Shown: positions 35,513 to 45,066 of the stretch, in pieces | Layout of the letters: each line of letters opens with the position of its first letter | How positions within the stretch are numbered: position 1 is the first letter of the stretch | NCBI RefSeq assembly: GCF_029589435.1 | Contig: NZ_JARRAG010000002.1 | Coordinates: 4,712,001 to 4,776,000 of the forward strand | DNA from: Paludisphaera mucosa | Lineage (GTDB): Bacteria; Planctomycetota; Planctomycetia; Isosphaerales; Isosphaeraceae | Reading direction: 5' to 3' | Length of the DNA stretch: 64,000 nucleotides | Made by a program: the position numbers and the translations under genes | Notes under the pieces: generated by a model | Told to the model about the DNA's origin: nothing | The model's database searches: none | The model's input: only the letters and a program-made list of their open reading frames with translations

Positions 35513-38248
35513 ATGGAACGCAAGCTGACCGCGGGCTTCGGCCTCGCCTTGATCGTCCTGATCGTCAACGCCGTGATCTCGTTCTGGAACGTGCAACGCC
35601 TCGTCGTCGACAGCGGTTGGGTCGTGCACACCCGAGAGGTGCTGAGCGAGGTGGAGTCGGTCGTCGCCTCGCTCCGCGAGGCCGAGGTCCTGCGGAGCGT
35701 CTACGTCGTCACGGGCCGCGAGGGATCGGCCGCGCGACTGGATCAGATCGCCGAGGACGTGAAGCGCGGCATCGCGGAATTGACCCGGTTGACCGCGGAC
35801 AACCCGGAGCAGCAGGTCCGGATGAAATCGCTCGGCGGGCTGGTCGACCAATGGTTCGACGTCCTGCGGGCCGACATCGGCCTGCGCGGCGACGCGGGGT
35901 TCGAGGCGGCGAGACGGGCGATCGCGACGGGTCGGGGCGATCGAGCCCGGGACGAGGTGCTGCGGACGATCCGGGAGGTCAAGGATCTCGAGATCGTCCT
36001 CCTGGCCCGCCGGACGGCCGACACGAGCGCGAGCATCCGACGGGCCGCGGTCACCTTCTCCGTGGCCCTGCTGCTGGCCCTGGGGCTCTTGGGCGCCGCG
36101 TATTTCCTGGTCCGGCGCGACGTGGTCGAGCGGGATCGGGAGCAGGCGGCGGCCGAGGAGAGGACGCGGCTGGCGATGCTCGGCGCCGACGTCGGCACGG
36201 CCCTGAACCAGGTCGACGGCCTGCCCGACATCCTCCGAAACTGCTGCGCGCTCCTGGTCCGCCACCTCGACGGGGCCTTCGCCCGGGTCTGGACCCTCGA
36301 CGAGGGCGAGGACGTGCTCGTCCTCCAGGCCAGCGCCGGGATGTACACGCACACCGACGGGCCCCACGGCCGGGTGCCCGTGGGCCGATTCAAGATCGGC
36401 CTCATCGCCCAGGAACGGCGGCCGCACCTGACCAACCAGGTCGTCGGCGATCCCCGGGTGGCCGACCAGGAATGGGCCCGCCGCGAGGGCATGGTCGCGT
36501 TCGCGGGCTACCCCCTGCTGGTCATGAACCACCTGGTGGGCGTCATCGGCCTGTTCGCACGCCATCCCCTCACCGACGCCTCGCTCCAGGCCATGGGCAC
36601 GATGGCCAGCGGGATCGCCCTGGGGATCGAGCGCAAGCGGGCCGAGGAGGACCTTCGGCAGGCCAAGGAGGCGGCCGAGGCGGCGAGCCGCTCCAAGAGC
36701 ACGTTCCTGGCGAACATGAGCCATGAGCTGCGCACGCCCCTGAACGCGATCATCGGCTACAGCGAGATGCTCCGCGAAGAGGCCGAGGAGGCGGGCCAGG
36801 ACGGCCTGGTGCCCGACCTGGGGAAGATCCACGCCTCCGGGCACCATCTGCTCGGCCTCATCAACGACATCCTCGACCTCTCCAAGATCGAGGCCGGCAA
36901 GATGGACCTCTACCTGGAGACCTTCGACGTGGCCGAGCTGGTCCGCGGCGTGGTCGGCACCATCGAGCCCCTGATCGCGAAGAACGGCAACAGGCTGGTG
37001 GTCGACTGCCCCGACGACCTCGGGGCGATGCACGCCGACCTGACGAAGGTCCGCCAGGCCCTCTTCAACCTCCTCAGCAACGCCGGGAAGTTCACCGACC
37101 GCGGGACGATCACCCTGCGGGCGGCGATCGAACGGGCCGAGGGCCGGGGGTGGGTCGTCCTGGCCGTCCGGGACAGCGGGATCGGGATGACGCCCGACCA
37201 GCTCAGGCGGCTCTTCCAGCCGTTCACCCAGGCCGACGCCTCCACCACCCGGAAGTACGGCGGGACCGGCCTCGGCCTCACCATCACCCGGCGCTTCTGC
37301 CAGATGATGGGGGGCGACATCATCGTCGAGAGCGAGCCGGGCCGCGGATCGGCCTTCACGATCCGGCTCCCGGCCGAGGCGAGGAATGATCTCGCCGACC
37401 CGGATCTCGCCGAGGTCGTGGACGACGCGCCCGCCTCCGAGGCGTCGCCCGCCGTTGCGCCGACCGATCCCGGGGACACGGTCCTGGTGATCGACGACGA
37501 CCCCACGGTCCGCGACCTGATGCGCCGGGCCCTGAAGAAGGACGGCTTCCAGGTCGCCTACGCCGCGGGGGGCGAGGAGGGCCTGCGGCTGGCGCGCGAG
37601 ATCCGCCCGGCCGCCATAACGCTCGACGTGATGATGCCGGGGATGGACGGCTGGGCGGTCCTCGAAGCCTTGAAGTCGACTCCCGACGTGGCGGAGATCC
37701 CGGTGGTCATGGTGACCATCGTCGACGACAAGAACCTGGGCTACGCGTTGGGGGCCTCGGACTATCTGACCAAGCCGATCGACCGCAAGCGCCTCGCGAC
37801 GGTCCTGAAGAAGTACCGCCGGACGGGCGCGGATTGCCGCGCCCTGGTGGTGGACGACGACGAGGCGACTCGACAGATGGTCCGCCACGCGCTCGAGGCC
37901 GACGGATGGGTCGTGTCCGAGGCGGAGGACGGCCGGGCCGGCCTGGAACGCGTGGCGGAAGCCGTGCCCGACCTCGTCGTCCTGGACCTGATGATGCCCG
38001 AGATGGACGGGTTCGGCTTCGCCCAGGAGCTGCGCCGCCGCGACGCGTGGCGGACGATCCCCATCCTCGTGTTGACGGCGAAGGACGTCACGGAGGAGGA
38101 CCGCATCCGGCTCAACGGGCACATCCTCGGGGTGGTCCGGAAAGATGCCTACTCGCGAGGGCGGCTGCTGGACGAGATCCGCCGCGAGGTGGTCGACCGC
38201 GTCCGTCCGGGCGCGGCTCGCCCCGCGGACGCGAAGGAATCGGGATGA
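35513..38248 (+). CDS. Hybrid sensor histidine kinase: CHASE3-like, GAF, HisKA, HATPase, REC, REC
   Basis: A 911-residue membrane kinase. Span 1 is at about 7-25, a helical CHASE3-like sensor lies outside (about 35-180, [17 protein letters not shown]), and span 2 is at about 181-204. Then follow a GAF domain (about 220-370, [20 protein letters not shown]), the dimerisation domain with H404 ([20 protein letters not shown]), the ATPase domain ([24 protein letters not shown]) and two receivers with phospho-acceptors D705 ([10 protein letters not shown]) and D825 ([11 protein letters not shown]). The second receiver has RKDAYS where the first has TKPID, so its switch lysine is displaced. It likely relays phosphate to the flanking receivers at 34180 and 38288. 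Start ATG 73 bases after the previous gene. Confidence 0.95.
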   Translation: MERKLTAGFGLALIVLIVNAVISFWNVQRLVVDSGWVVHTREVLSEVESVVASLREAEVLRSVYVVTGREGSAARLDQIAEDVKRGIAELTRLTADNPEQQVRMKSLGGLVDQWFDVLRADIGLRGDAGFEAARRAIATGRGDRARDEVLRTIREVKDLEIVLLARRTADTSASIRRAAVTFSVALLLALGLLGAAYFLVRRDVVERDREQAAAEERTRLAMLGADVGTALNQVDGLPDILRNCCALLVRHLDGAFARVWTLDEGEDVLVLQASAGMYTHTDGPHGRVPVGRFKIGLIAQERRPHLTNQVVGDPRVADQEWARREGMVAFAGYPLLVMNHLVGVIGLFARHPLTDASLQAMGTMASGIALGIERKRAEEDLRQAKEAAEAASRSKSTFLANMSHELRTPLNAIIGYSEMLREEAEEAGQDGLVPDLGKIHASGHHLLGLINDILDLSKIEAGKMDLYLETFDVAELVRGVVGTIEPLIAKNGNRLVVDCPDDLGAMHADLTKVRQALFNLLSNAGKFTDRGTITLRAAIERAEGRGWVVLAVRDSGIGMTPDQLRRLFQPFTQADASTTRKYGGTGLGLTITRRFCQMMGGDIIVESEPGRGSAFTIRLPAEARNDLADPDLAEVVDDAPASEASPAVAPTDPGDTVLVIDDDPTVRDLMRRALKKDGFQVAYAAGGEEGLRLAREIRPAAITLDVMMPGMDGWAVLEALKSTPDVAEIPVVMVTIVDDKNLGYALGASDYLTKPIDRKRLATVLKKYRRTGADCRALVVDDDEATRQMVRHALEADGWVVSEAEDGRAGLERVAEAVPDLVVLDLMMPEMDGFGFAQELRRRDAWRTIPILVLTAKDVTEEDRIRLNGHILGVVRKDAYSRGRLLDEIRREVVDRVRPGAARPADAKESG

Positions 38249-38287
38249 CGCGTCGCCGGGAGAATCCGGCGGGAGGGATGTGCATCG

Positions 38288-38665
38288 ATGCCGAAGATCC
38301 TCCTGGTCGAGGACAACGAGCTGAACCGCGACATGCTCTCCCGGCGCCTGGGGCGCAAGGGCTATGACGTGGTCATAGCCGCCGACGGGCGGGAGGGGGT
38401 CGCCGCGGCCCTGGCGGGGGAGTTCGACCTGATCCTGATGGATATGAGCCTTCCCGTCTTGGACGGCTGGGAGGCGACGCGGCTTCTGAGGGCCGACCCG
38501 CGGACCGCGGCGACGCCGATCATCGCCCTGACGGCCCACGCCATGCCCGGCGACCGCGAGCGCGCGATCGACGCGGGATGCGACGACTACGACAGCAAGC
38601 CGATCGATTTCACCCGGCTGCTCGCCAAGATCGAGTCCGGCCTCGACGCGGGGCCGCGGACATGA
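38288..38665 (+). CDS. Single-domain response regulator (CheY/DivK-like)
   Basis: A 125-residue receiver with nothing attached. D8/E8-type acidic patch (LLVEDNELNRD), phosphoacceptor D52 (LILMDMSLPVLDGWEATRLL), the T/A switch at LTAHAMPGDRERA and K at SKPIDF. The D-M-S-L-P-V-x-D-G-W-E pattern is that of DivK-like shuttle regulators. The opening [14 protein letters not shown] is almost identical in protein and DNA to the receiver of the gene at 34180, so the two share a recent origin. It is 40 bases after the hybrid kinase and should be co-transcribed and phosphorylated by it. Confidence 0.93.
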   Translation: MPKILLVEDNELNRDMLSRRLGRKGYDVVIAADGREGVAAALAGEFDLILMDMSLPVLDGWEATRLLRADPRTAATPIIALTAHAMPGDRERAIDAGCDDYDSKPIDFTRLLAKIESGLDAGPRT

Positions 38666-38751
38666 CCAGCACCCGATCGGCACTCGTCCTCCCGAACGTC
38701 CAGGTCGAACCGTCCTTAATCGTGCGGTCGATATGTGAATACCACGCGCTT

Positions 38752-38768
38752 TTGGCAACGAACTTGCA
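38752..38768 (+). promoter_or_regulatory. Sigma-54 (RpoN) -24/-12 promoter
   Basis: TTGGCAACGAACTTGCA: GG at 38754-38755 and GC at 38766-38767 with exactly ten bases between; both halves match the consensus TTGGCA-N6-TTGCA. Transcription should begin near 38779, 57 bases before the glycine-zipper gene at 38836. Confidence 0.7.
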
Positions 38769-38835
38769 GATCCGGTCCTGCCACCGCCCGGAACCTTCTC
38801 CGGAGCGGGGCATAGATGCTTGCAGGAGGATCACG

Positions 38836-39360
38836 ATGGCCGCCGCCAAGGATCCCGAAAAGCTCGTGGACCTGCCGCCCTACGGCAGTCGCAACCCCGA
38901 CCCCGCCTCCGACCAGCCGGGCTCGCACCCGATCGAGACCGGCATCGGGGCCGCCGTCGGCGGCGCCGTCACGGGGGCGTCCCTCGGCTCGGCGGCCGGG
39001 CCCGTGGGGATGGCGATCGGCACGGCCGTCGGGGCCGTCGCCGGCGGGCTCGCGGGCAAGGGCCTCGGCGAATTGATCGACCCGACCACCGAGGACAACT
39101 GGCTGCGCGACAACTTCGGCTCGCGGCCGTACGTCGAGGAGGGCGACCAGTTCGAGGACTTCCACCACGCGTTCCGCTACGGGGCGTGGGCCGAGTCGAA
39201 ATACGGCGACTCGGGCATCGACCTGTCGGACAGGACGTTGCAGGACGACTGGGAGGCCAGCAAGGACAGCCAGATGCCCTGGTCGAAGGCCAGCCTCGCC
39301 GTGAAGGACGCCTACGACCGTTGCGTCGAGGTGCGCAGGCGACGTGGCGCGAACCCCTGA
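38836..39360 (+). CDS. Glycine-zipper domain protein, sigma-54-controlled
   Basis: A 174-residue protein. Residues about 35-80 form a glycine-zipper segment (IGAAVGGAVTGASLGSAAGP, then GMAIGTAVGAVAGGLAGKG) that can insert into or span a membrane. It is followed by an acidic, aromatic-rich soluble part (TTEDNWLRDNFGSRPYVEEG, DFHHAFRYGAWAESKYGDSG) that recurs in stress-linked small proteins of soil bacteria. There is no signal peptide. AGGAGG seven bases before the ATG fixes the start. It has its own sigma-54-like promoter and a terminator, so it is a separate transcript just after the signalling operon and may be a target of it. Function unknown. Confidence 0.82.
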   Translation: MAAAKDPEKLVDLPPYGSRNPDPASDQPGSHPIETGIGAAVGGAVTGASLGSAAGPVGMAIGTAVGAVAGGLAGKGLGELIDPTTEDNWLRDNFGSRPYVEEGDQFEDFHHAFRYGAWAESKYGDSGIDLSDRTLQDDWEASKDSQMPWSKASLAVKDAYDRCVEVRRRRGANP

Positions 39361-39394
39361 ATGAGCCCGGGTGGGACTCCCGGTTGATCGATAC

Positions 39395-39430
39395 GCCGCC
39401 TCCCCGGGTCCGCCCGACGAGGCGGCTTTT
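39395..39430 (+). terminator. Rho-independent terminator
   Basis: GCCGCCT and AGGCGGC pair with a further inner CGGG/CCCG stem, and the right arm is followed at once by TTTT. It lies 34 bases after the stop of the glycine-zipper gene. Confidence 0.7.
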
Positions 39431-39502
39431 CGCGTTCGAGGACCCTCTCGCCGAGGCGTCGGGCGGACGAAGCGGCTGGACATGGTCTTCCTATAGTTTC
39501 GC

Positions 39503-39592
39503 ATGATCCGCATCCACCTCGACGACGCCACCCGCGACGAGCTGAAGGCCCTGCGACGCAGCGACCTGCCGCACAAGGTCCGCGACCGCTTC
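39503..39592 (+). pseudogene. N-terminal remnant of a helix-turn-helix transposase (IS630-like)
   Basis: About 30 codons from ATG at 39503 (MIRIHLDDATRDELKALRRS) resemble the first helices of the DNA-binding domain of IS630-type transposases. The frame then runs directly into the antisense of the adjoining IS5-type remnant, so the rest was lost when the two elements were joined. Confidence 0.5.
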
Positions 39593-39819
39593 TTGAGCCG
39601 CCCCGAATGGACCCGGCGGCGGAGCCGGTTGGAGGCCGCGTCCCGGGCGCCGAACTCCGCCGGCGGGGCGCGCCAGGGGATGCCGGTCCTGGCCCGGTAG
39701 AGGACGGCCTCGAAGAACATGCGGTCGGGCGGCTCCGGCTCCGGGCCCGGCTTCGAGCGGCAGCCCTCGACCATCGGGCCGAGGACGGCCCGGATCTCGT
39801 CGGCGATCAGGCGTCGCAT
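39588..39819 (-). pseudogene. IS5-type transposase remnant (N-terminal 77 codons)
   Basis: From the ATG at 39819 the product begins MRRLIADEIRAVLGPMVEG and runs to SNRLRRRVHSGRLKK, matching the transposase remnant at 45128-45930 nearly residue for residue, with a two-codon insertion (EPEP). Homology stops at about 39590, where the IS630-like piece begins. Upstream of the start, the IS end ATCCGGTAAGGGTTTAAGG is kept (on this strand, near 39853-39871) and similarity to the other copy continues some 40 bases beyond it. The element lacks two thirds of its gene and its other end. Confidence 0.85.
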
Positions 39820-39982
39820 GGCGGCGTCGGCCCCCTCCTGGGTCGTGGTCCGCCTTAAACCCTTACCGGATCGGCCTCCAGGCAGTCGACAGGCTCTAGA
39901 CTCATGGAAGGCCTGGGGGGAATGTCTACTGAACTGACTGGACCTTCCTCTATGGGCATCAACGAGAAACATTCGACTATCG

Positions 39983-41168
39983 TCACCCCATCCGCTCCAT
40001 AGCCTCCCGGGCCAGAGCGACGTCCGCTTCCGCATATCGCAGCGTCACCGCGGGCGAGGTGTGCCCCGACGCGGCTCGTGCCACGTCCAGCCCGAATTCC
40101 CGACGCAGGGCCGTCGCCGCGGAGTGTCGAAGCTGGTGAGGGTGCCAGTGCGGGACGACCGGCGCGTCCGAGCCTTGCGCCGCGTTCGCCCGGACGATCC
40201 CGGGGTGATCGCCTGTCGGTAGCTGGCGACCGAATAGCGTTCCCCGAGCTTGCGAGGAACGGCCGGATCGCTGCGATCGACCTGCGAGGGCTGCACCTTG
40301 CTCTTGCGGGCCGCTCTGAGGCTTGTCTTACGCTCCGCTTCGGCTTCGACGGGCGGAGAACGGATATTCGGACAGGACGGGCCTCAGCCACGGCCGTAGG
40401 ACTTCCTGCGCGGCCGGGCCGATGAGGATGACTCGCCCCTTGCCATGGTGGGCGGTCTTGTGGCCGGCGGGTCGGTACTCCCAGACCTTCCCGGCGGTCG
40501 TTAGGTCGCGCCCCCGCATCGCGCAGACCTCCCCCGGCCTGGCACCCGTCAGCCGCTGAATTTCGACCATGGTGCGGACCGGCGGGGGCAGGAACGGCAG
40601 CGTCGCCGCGACATGGGCGTCGTGGACCGCATGACCGGTTCCGACTCGCGGACGTCGGCAGCCCCCCCCGCCGCAAGCCCCCCCACGGTCCGGGGCGACT
40701 CCCAGGCGGACGACGGGAGCAACTGTTCCGACACCGCCCACTTGAACATGCGGACGATCGCCCCGACGCGCCTGTTCACCAGGGTTCGGCGCAACCCCGA
40801 GTCCACCATCCGCCGATGCACGGCCTTGAGCGCCAGCGGGCGGAAGTCGAGGGCCGGGGGCTCTGCGTACAGTTCGACTGCGACCCGCAACGCGTCCCGG
40901 ATGTTCATCGGCTCGCGCGAGCGGTAGCGGGCCCCGGCGCACGCGTGATACCGCGAGGCCAGTTCGACTCGACGACGGTCAGGGTCGAATCGTCGGGGAG
41001 CCTTCGGCCGTTGGCGAGCCATTCGGCGATGACGCGATCGTAGGCCTTGCGACTCGCCTCGGAGCCGTGCAGGCCCAGATTGACGGCCCGGCCGTCGAAG
41101 GTGACGACCGCTTGACCGGTCCCTTTGTGATGGCGATAGGAGGGTGTGCGGGCGGGTTGGATGGACAT
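39983..41168 (-). pseudogene. Tyrosine recombinase (integrase), frameshifted, next to tRNA-Gly
   Basis: Pieces of one integrase lie in at least three frames. The N-terminus is from 41168 (SYRHHKGTGQAVVTFDGRAV, then LGLHGSEASRKAYDRVIAEW). The core-binding domain is around 40700-40900 (ALKAVHRRMVDSGLRRTLVN, VGAIVRMFKWAVSEQLLPSS). The catalytic domain is around 40400-40600 (VEIQRLTGARPGEVCAMRGR, with the first catalytic Arg). The C-terminus (HQLRHSAATALRR, then VARAASGHTSPAVTLRYAEA) holds H-x2-R and the final H/Y region and ends at a stop at 39983. At least two or three frameshifts break it. It starts 97 bases from the 3' end of tRNA-Gly, the usual attachment site, so it is the remains of an integrated element. 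Confidence 0.8.
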
Positions 41169-41264
41169 GACGGCGCTCCAAATCCGGTAGACTACCGTTT
41201 CGGCCGCACCGCCCGGCTTCGGCAGGTTGGCGCTAACTTGAGCTTTCGGATGGGGTTAGGAAAA

Positions 41265-41335
<71 letters not shown>

Positions 41336-41573
41336 GGGAGGGGGAGCGGCGCTCCCCGACAGGTCGCCCAAATCATAGCCGGGCGGGATGCCGAGGGCAA
41401 TGGGTCTCTCGGCGGAGGGGCTCGCCGGAAGTGCGGCGGGGATCCGAACTCGAATTGCCGATTCGCGGGGATCATGGTAAGCGTAGGACCCCTCGGCGCT
41501 CTGGCGGCCACGACACGACGTCGCTAAAGCATGGATGCTCGCCGGGGTCCCTGTCTCTTGGGCGCGGGTCGAT

Positions 41574-43820
41574 ATGAAGAATTTCGTTCGCCTGGTGCGG
41601 TCCGCCTGGCCTTATCGCTACCGATTCGGCGTGTCGATCGCCTGCGCCTTGATGGTCGCCCTGCTCTCGTTCATGGAGCTGGGCGCCGTCCTCCCCGTGC
41701 TCAAGATCCTCATCAACAACGACAACCCCCAGCGCTGGATCTCGACCAAGATCGACTCGATCGCCGAGAACATCGAGCAGCTGGGGGCCCGTCGCGAGGA
41801 GCTGGCGCGGGTGGAGCGGGCGTTCGCGGCCGGCGGGGCCTCCGCGGCCCCCCTCAGCGACCGCTTCCGGGAGCTGGAGGCGCTCAAGGCGGGGATCCTC
41901 GACGAGTTGCAGGAGAGGCGGCGGCGCGTCGACCTCCCCGACCAGCACGGGATCTCCTCGCAGTTCCTGGCCCAGACGGCCGGCGAGATCCAGGGGCTCC
42001 AGCGCCAGGAGCGGATCGCCGACGCGCGCTGGGAGGAGCTGACCCGGGGGAGCTACTGGCTGCGCGACGGGGCGCGGCGCTCGCTCGACCGCCGCCTGGC
42101 GGAGATCGACCGCAAGCGCGACGCCGAGGCCTGGTGGCAGAGGCTCTATCAGGGCCTCAAGCCGGCGATCTATAAATACCTCCCCTCGGACCAGTTCAAC
42201 ACCCTGAGCATGCTCATGGGGATGGTCCTGATCGGGGTCATGATCAAGGGCCTGTTCACGTTCTGCCAGGAAGTCCTGGTGGCCGACGTGATGCAGCACA
42301 CGCTGTTTGACCTCCGCAACCTGTTCTTCCGGCGGACGACGAACCTCGACCTGGCGAGCTTCTCGGAGCAGGGCTCGTCGGACCTGATGGCGCGGTTCAC
42401 CAACGACATGGACTCGTTCGGCCAGGGGCTCAACACGATCCTGAGCAAGCTGATCCGCGAGCCCCTGCGGGCGGTGATCTGCATCACGGGCGCCTTCTGG
42501 TTCAACTGGCGGCTGACCTGCCTGACGCTCGTGGTCGTGCCGATCTCGGCCTACACCACCTACCGCGTGGGCCGGGTGATGAAGCGCGCCGTGCGGCGGT
42601 CGCTGGAGAGCATGTCGTCGATCTACAAGATCCTCCAGGAGACCTTCCAGGGGATCAAGGTCGTCAAGGCGTTCGGCATGGAGCGGGTCGAGCGCAGGCG
42701 GTTCTTCCTGGAGACCAAGAACTTCTACCGCAAGAGCATCCGGGTCGCGATGATCGACTCGATGTCGGACCCGGTCCTGGAGATGCTGACGCTCATCACG
42801 GTGGCGATCGCGCTCCTGTCGGGGTCGTACCTGGTGCTGAAGCAGTCGATCTTCCTGCAGATCGGGCCGTTCAAGCTGCAGCTGGCCTCGCAGGTGATGG
42901 CGATCGAGGACCTGCTGACGCTCTACGCGATCATGGCGGGCGTGTCGGACCCGATCCGGAAGCTGTCGAACGTCAATTCCAAGCTCCAGCGGGCCGCGGC
43001 GGCGTCCGACCGGATCTGCGCCCTGATGGACCGCGAGCCGCAGGTCGTCGAGTCGCCCCGCGCGGTGGAGAGCCCCGCGCACCGGCGGACGATCGAGTTC
43101 GACGACGTGCATTTCTCCTATCCCGGCCGCGACCGGCTCTTGCAGGGGATCACGCTGACCGTCCGCCACGGCGAGACGGTCGCGCTGGTGGGCCCCAACG
43201 GCTGCGGCAAGTCGACGCTGATGAACCTCCTGCCGCGGTTCTGGGACGTCGACTCGGGGACGATCCGGATCGACGGCGTGGACGTCCGCGAGATCCGCGG
43301 CCGGAGCCTGCGGCGGCTGATCGGCGTCGTGCCCCAGGAGACGATCCTGTTCCAGGACACGATCGCCCGCAACATCGCCTACGGCGACCCGGGGGCGAAT
43401 CGCGAGGCGGTCGTCGAGGCGGCCAAGCGGTCGTACGCCCACCAGTTCATCACCGCCCTGCCCGACGGCTACGACACGGTCATCGGCGAGCGCGGGCACG
43501 GCCTCTCGGGCGGCCAGCGGCAGCGGCTCGCCCTGGCGCGGGCCATGCTCCGCAACCCCTCGATCCTGATCCTCGACGAGGCCACCAGCGCGGTCGACAT
43601 CCAGGACGAGGCCCTGATCCGCAAGGCGATCGAGGAGTTCTCGCGGGGCCGGACGACCTTCCTGATCTCGCACAGCATGGGCGCGATCCAGTTCGCCGAC
43701 CGGATCGTCCTGATCGACGACGGCCGGATCGTCGCCGTCGGCACCGACCAGGAGCTGAAGCGGACCAGCCCCCTCTACCGCCGCCTCCACGAGATCCACT
43801 ACCGCCGCGAGAGCGCCTGA
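41574..43820 (+). CDS. ABC exporter (MsbA/MDR-type, fused membrane and ATPase domains)
   Basis: A 748-residue half-transporter that works as a homodimer in the inner membrane to export lipids, peptides or drugs. The membrane domain is unusual: after span 1 (FGVSIACALMVALLSFMELG) comes an insert of about 140 residues, mostly helical and charged (DRFRELEALKAGILDELQER), before span 2 near residue 205. Then follow LMARFTNDMDSFGQ and LQETFQGIKVVKAFGMERVE. The ATPase domain has Walker A GPNGCGKST (540-548), Q-loop VVPQETILFQDT, signature LSGGQ (644-648), Walker B ILILDEA and the H-loop LISHSM. ATG at 41574 is used; an in-frame ATG at 41535 is possible. It is intact between two decayed integrases. 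Confidence 0.93.
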   Translation: MKNFVRLVRSAWPYRYRFGVSIACALMVALLSFMELGAVLPVLKILINNDNPQRWISTKIDSIAENIEQLGARREELARVERAFAAGGASAAPLSDRFRELEALKAGILDELQERRRRVDLPDQHGISSQFLAQTAGEIQGLQRQERIADARWEELTRGSYWLRDGARRSLDRRLAEIDRKRDAEAWWQRLYQGLKPAIYKYLPSDQFNTLSMLMGMVLIGVMIKGLFTFCQEVLVADVMQHTLFDLRNLFFRRTTNLDLASFSEQGSSDLMARFTNDMDSFGQGLNTILSKLIREPLRAVICITGAFWFNWRLTCLTLVVVPISAYTTYRVGRVMKRAVRRSLESMSSIYKILQETFQGIKVVKAFGMERVERRRFFLETKNFYRKSIRVAMIDSMSDPVLEMLTLITVAIALLSGSYLVLKQSIFLQIGPFKLQLASQVMAIEDLLTLYAIMAGVSDPIRKLSNVNSKLQRAAAASDRICALMDREPQVVESPRAVESPAHRRTIEFDDVHFSYPGRDRLLQGITLTVRHGETVALVGPNGCGKSTLMNLLPRFWDVDSGTIRIDGVDVREIRGRSLRRLIGVVPQETILFQDTIARNIAYGDPGANREAVVEAAKRSYAHQFITALPDGYDTVIGERGHGLSGGQRQRLALARAMLRNPSILILDEATSAVDIQDEALIRKAIEEFSRGRTTFLISHSMGAIQFADRIVLIDDGRIVAVGTDQELKRTSPLYRRLHEIHYRRESA

Positions 43821-43921
43821 ACCGGCCGCCGCCGGCCCCCCCGCCGCCCGCGGAAAGTCGGGCCGGCGGAGGCTTGCCAGCCGAACCCTCAGGCGATATC
43901 ATGTGTCCGTAGGTCACACCC

Positions 43922-43995
<74 letters not shown>

Positions 43996-44090
43996 CTCCG
44001 CTCCTCCCCCCTCTCAAGCCGACATCAAGCGTCAGGCCCCCTCTTGCCGGGTCGAGGCGTCCAGGCTCGATCTCTCCACCGGCCCCGTCG

Positions 44091-45038
44091 TCACTCACGC
44101 CGGCATCCGGCGGAATCCGCCCTGATCCATCCCCTCCGGTGGGCAAAGACTTCGCTTATGGGCCGTCCCTCCGTGCCCGTCGCCGCCAGGGCCGATGCAT
44201 GGGGATGGTCGGAACCTGGCCGTAAGGACGGGATCGCTGCGGCGGCTCGGTTCACGTCTACGACGCGAGGTCTCGTGTACTTGCCGGTCAGTTCAAGAGT
44301 GTTAGGCCTCGTGAGCTTCTGGACGACTCGGAGCGTCACCCCGGCGGCATCGGCCAGGTTCGCGAGCATCCTGCGTCGTAAACCGTGGAAATCGAAGAAC
44401 CGGCCGGATGCGTCCTCGTAGGGAATCCCGGCAGCGGCCAAGTCGAGGCTCAGCAACTTGGCCCCCTTCCCAACCGGTAGCGAGAAGACGGCCGCGCCGA
44501 GGGATGCCGGGTCTATAAGGCCCCTAGATCCTGCACCAGGTCTTCGGTCAGGGGCGACGTCGCGGGCTGTCTGTTCTTCGTGTAGCCGGCCGAGACGGTC
44601 CCGGGGGGGGCGGCCGTCCGATCGAAGCTCTCGGGCGTGATCCTCTGAATCTCGCCGTAGCGCAGGCCGGTGGCCACGGCCGGGCGATAAACCAGGGCTC
44701 ACGCCGGGACGGCCATTCCCATGTGCTCCGGCACCTCGTGAGCCGCCTGGACGAGCCCTTGCAGCTCGTCGAGGCCCGATGGATCACCGATCGTGTCGAG
44801 AGTCTTCCAGGGCGTCGTACCCCGTCAAACCGGCGAGCGGTTCGAACGCCAGTCGGCCCGACTTCCAGGCCCATCGCGTGAAGGCCTTGGCGGCCGCCCT
44901 GTGGTGATTGGCGGACATCTCCCCAGCCCTTCGCTCATGAGGCACTGGAGCGATCGCTGCAAGGCGTCGGCCGTCAGGTCGCGGAGTCGGCCGGGGCCAC
45001 CCATCCAAGAAGATCGGCCTCGAAGCTTGCCAGGTCAT
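44091..45038 (-). pseudogene. Second tyrosine recombinase, frameshifted, next to tRNA-Arg
   Basis: The N-terminal part, around 44784-45038, reads MSANHHRAAAKAFTRWAWKS and GRLAFEPLAGLTGYDALEDS, a core-binding domain. The middle, in other frames and with a stop, reads VYRPAVATGLRYGEIQRITP (catalytic Arg box). The C-terminal part around 44091-44500 reads FDFHGLRRRMLANLADAAGV and RVVQKLTRPNTLELTGKYTR, the H-x2-R box and the region before the nucleophile Tyr. It reads toward tRNA-Arg and ends 96 bases from the tRNA 3' end, the typical layout of an integrated island. It differs clearly from the integrase at 39983-41168, so two separate elements integrated here. Confidence 0.75.
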
Positions 45039-45066
45039 ACCGCATTACTACGGCCCGTTGACTGCC

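Noticed and set aside
43996-44090. Search for a repeated 3' end of tRNA-Arg (attachment site) near the decayed integrase
   Set aside because: No second copy of GGTTCGAATCCTATCGGG was seen in the window.
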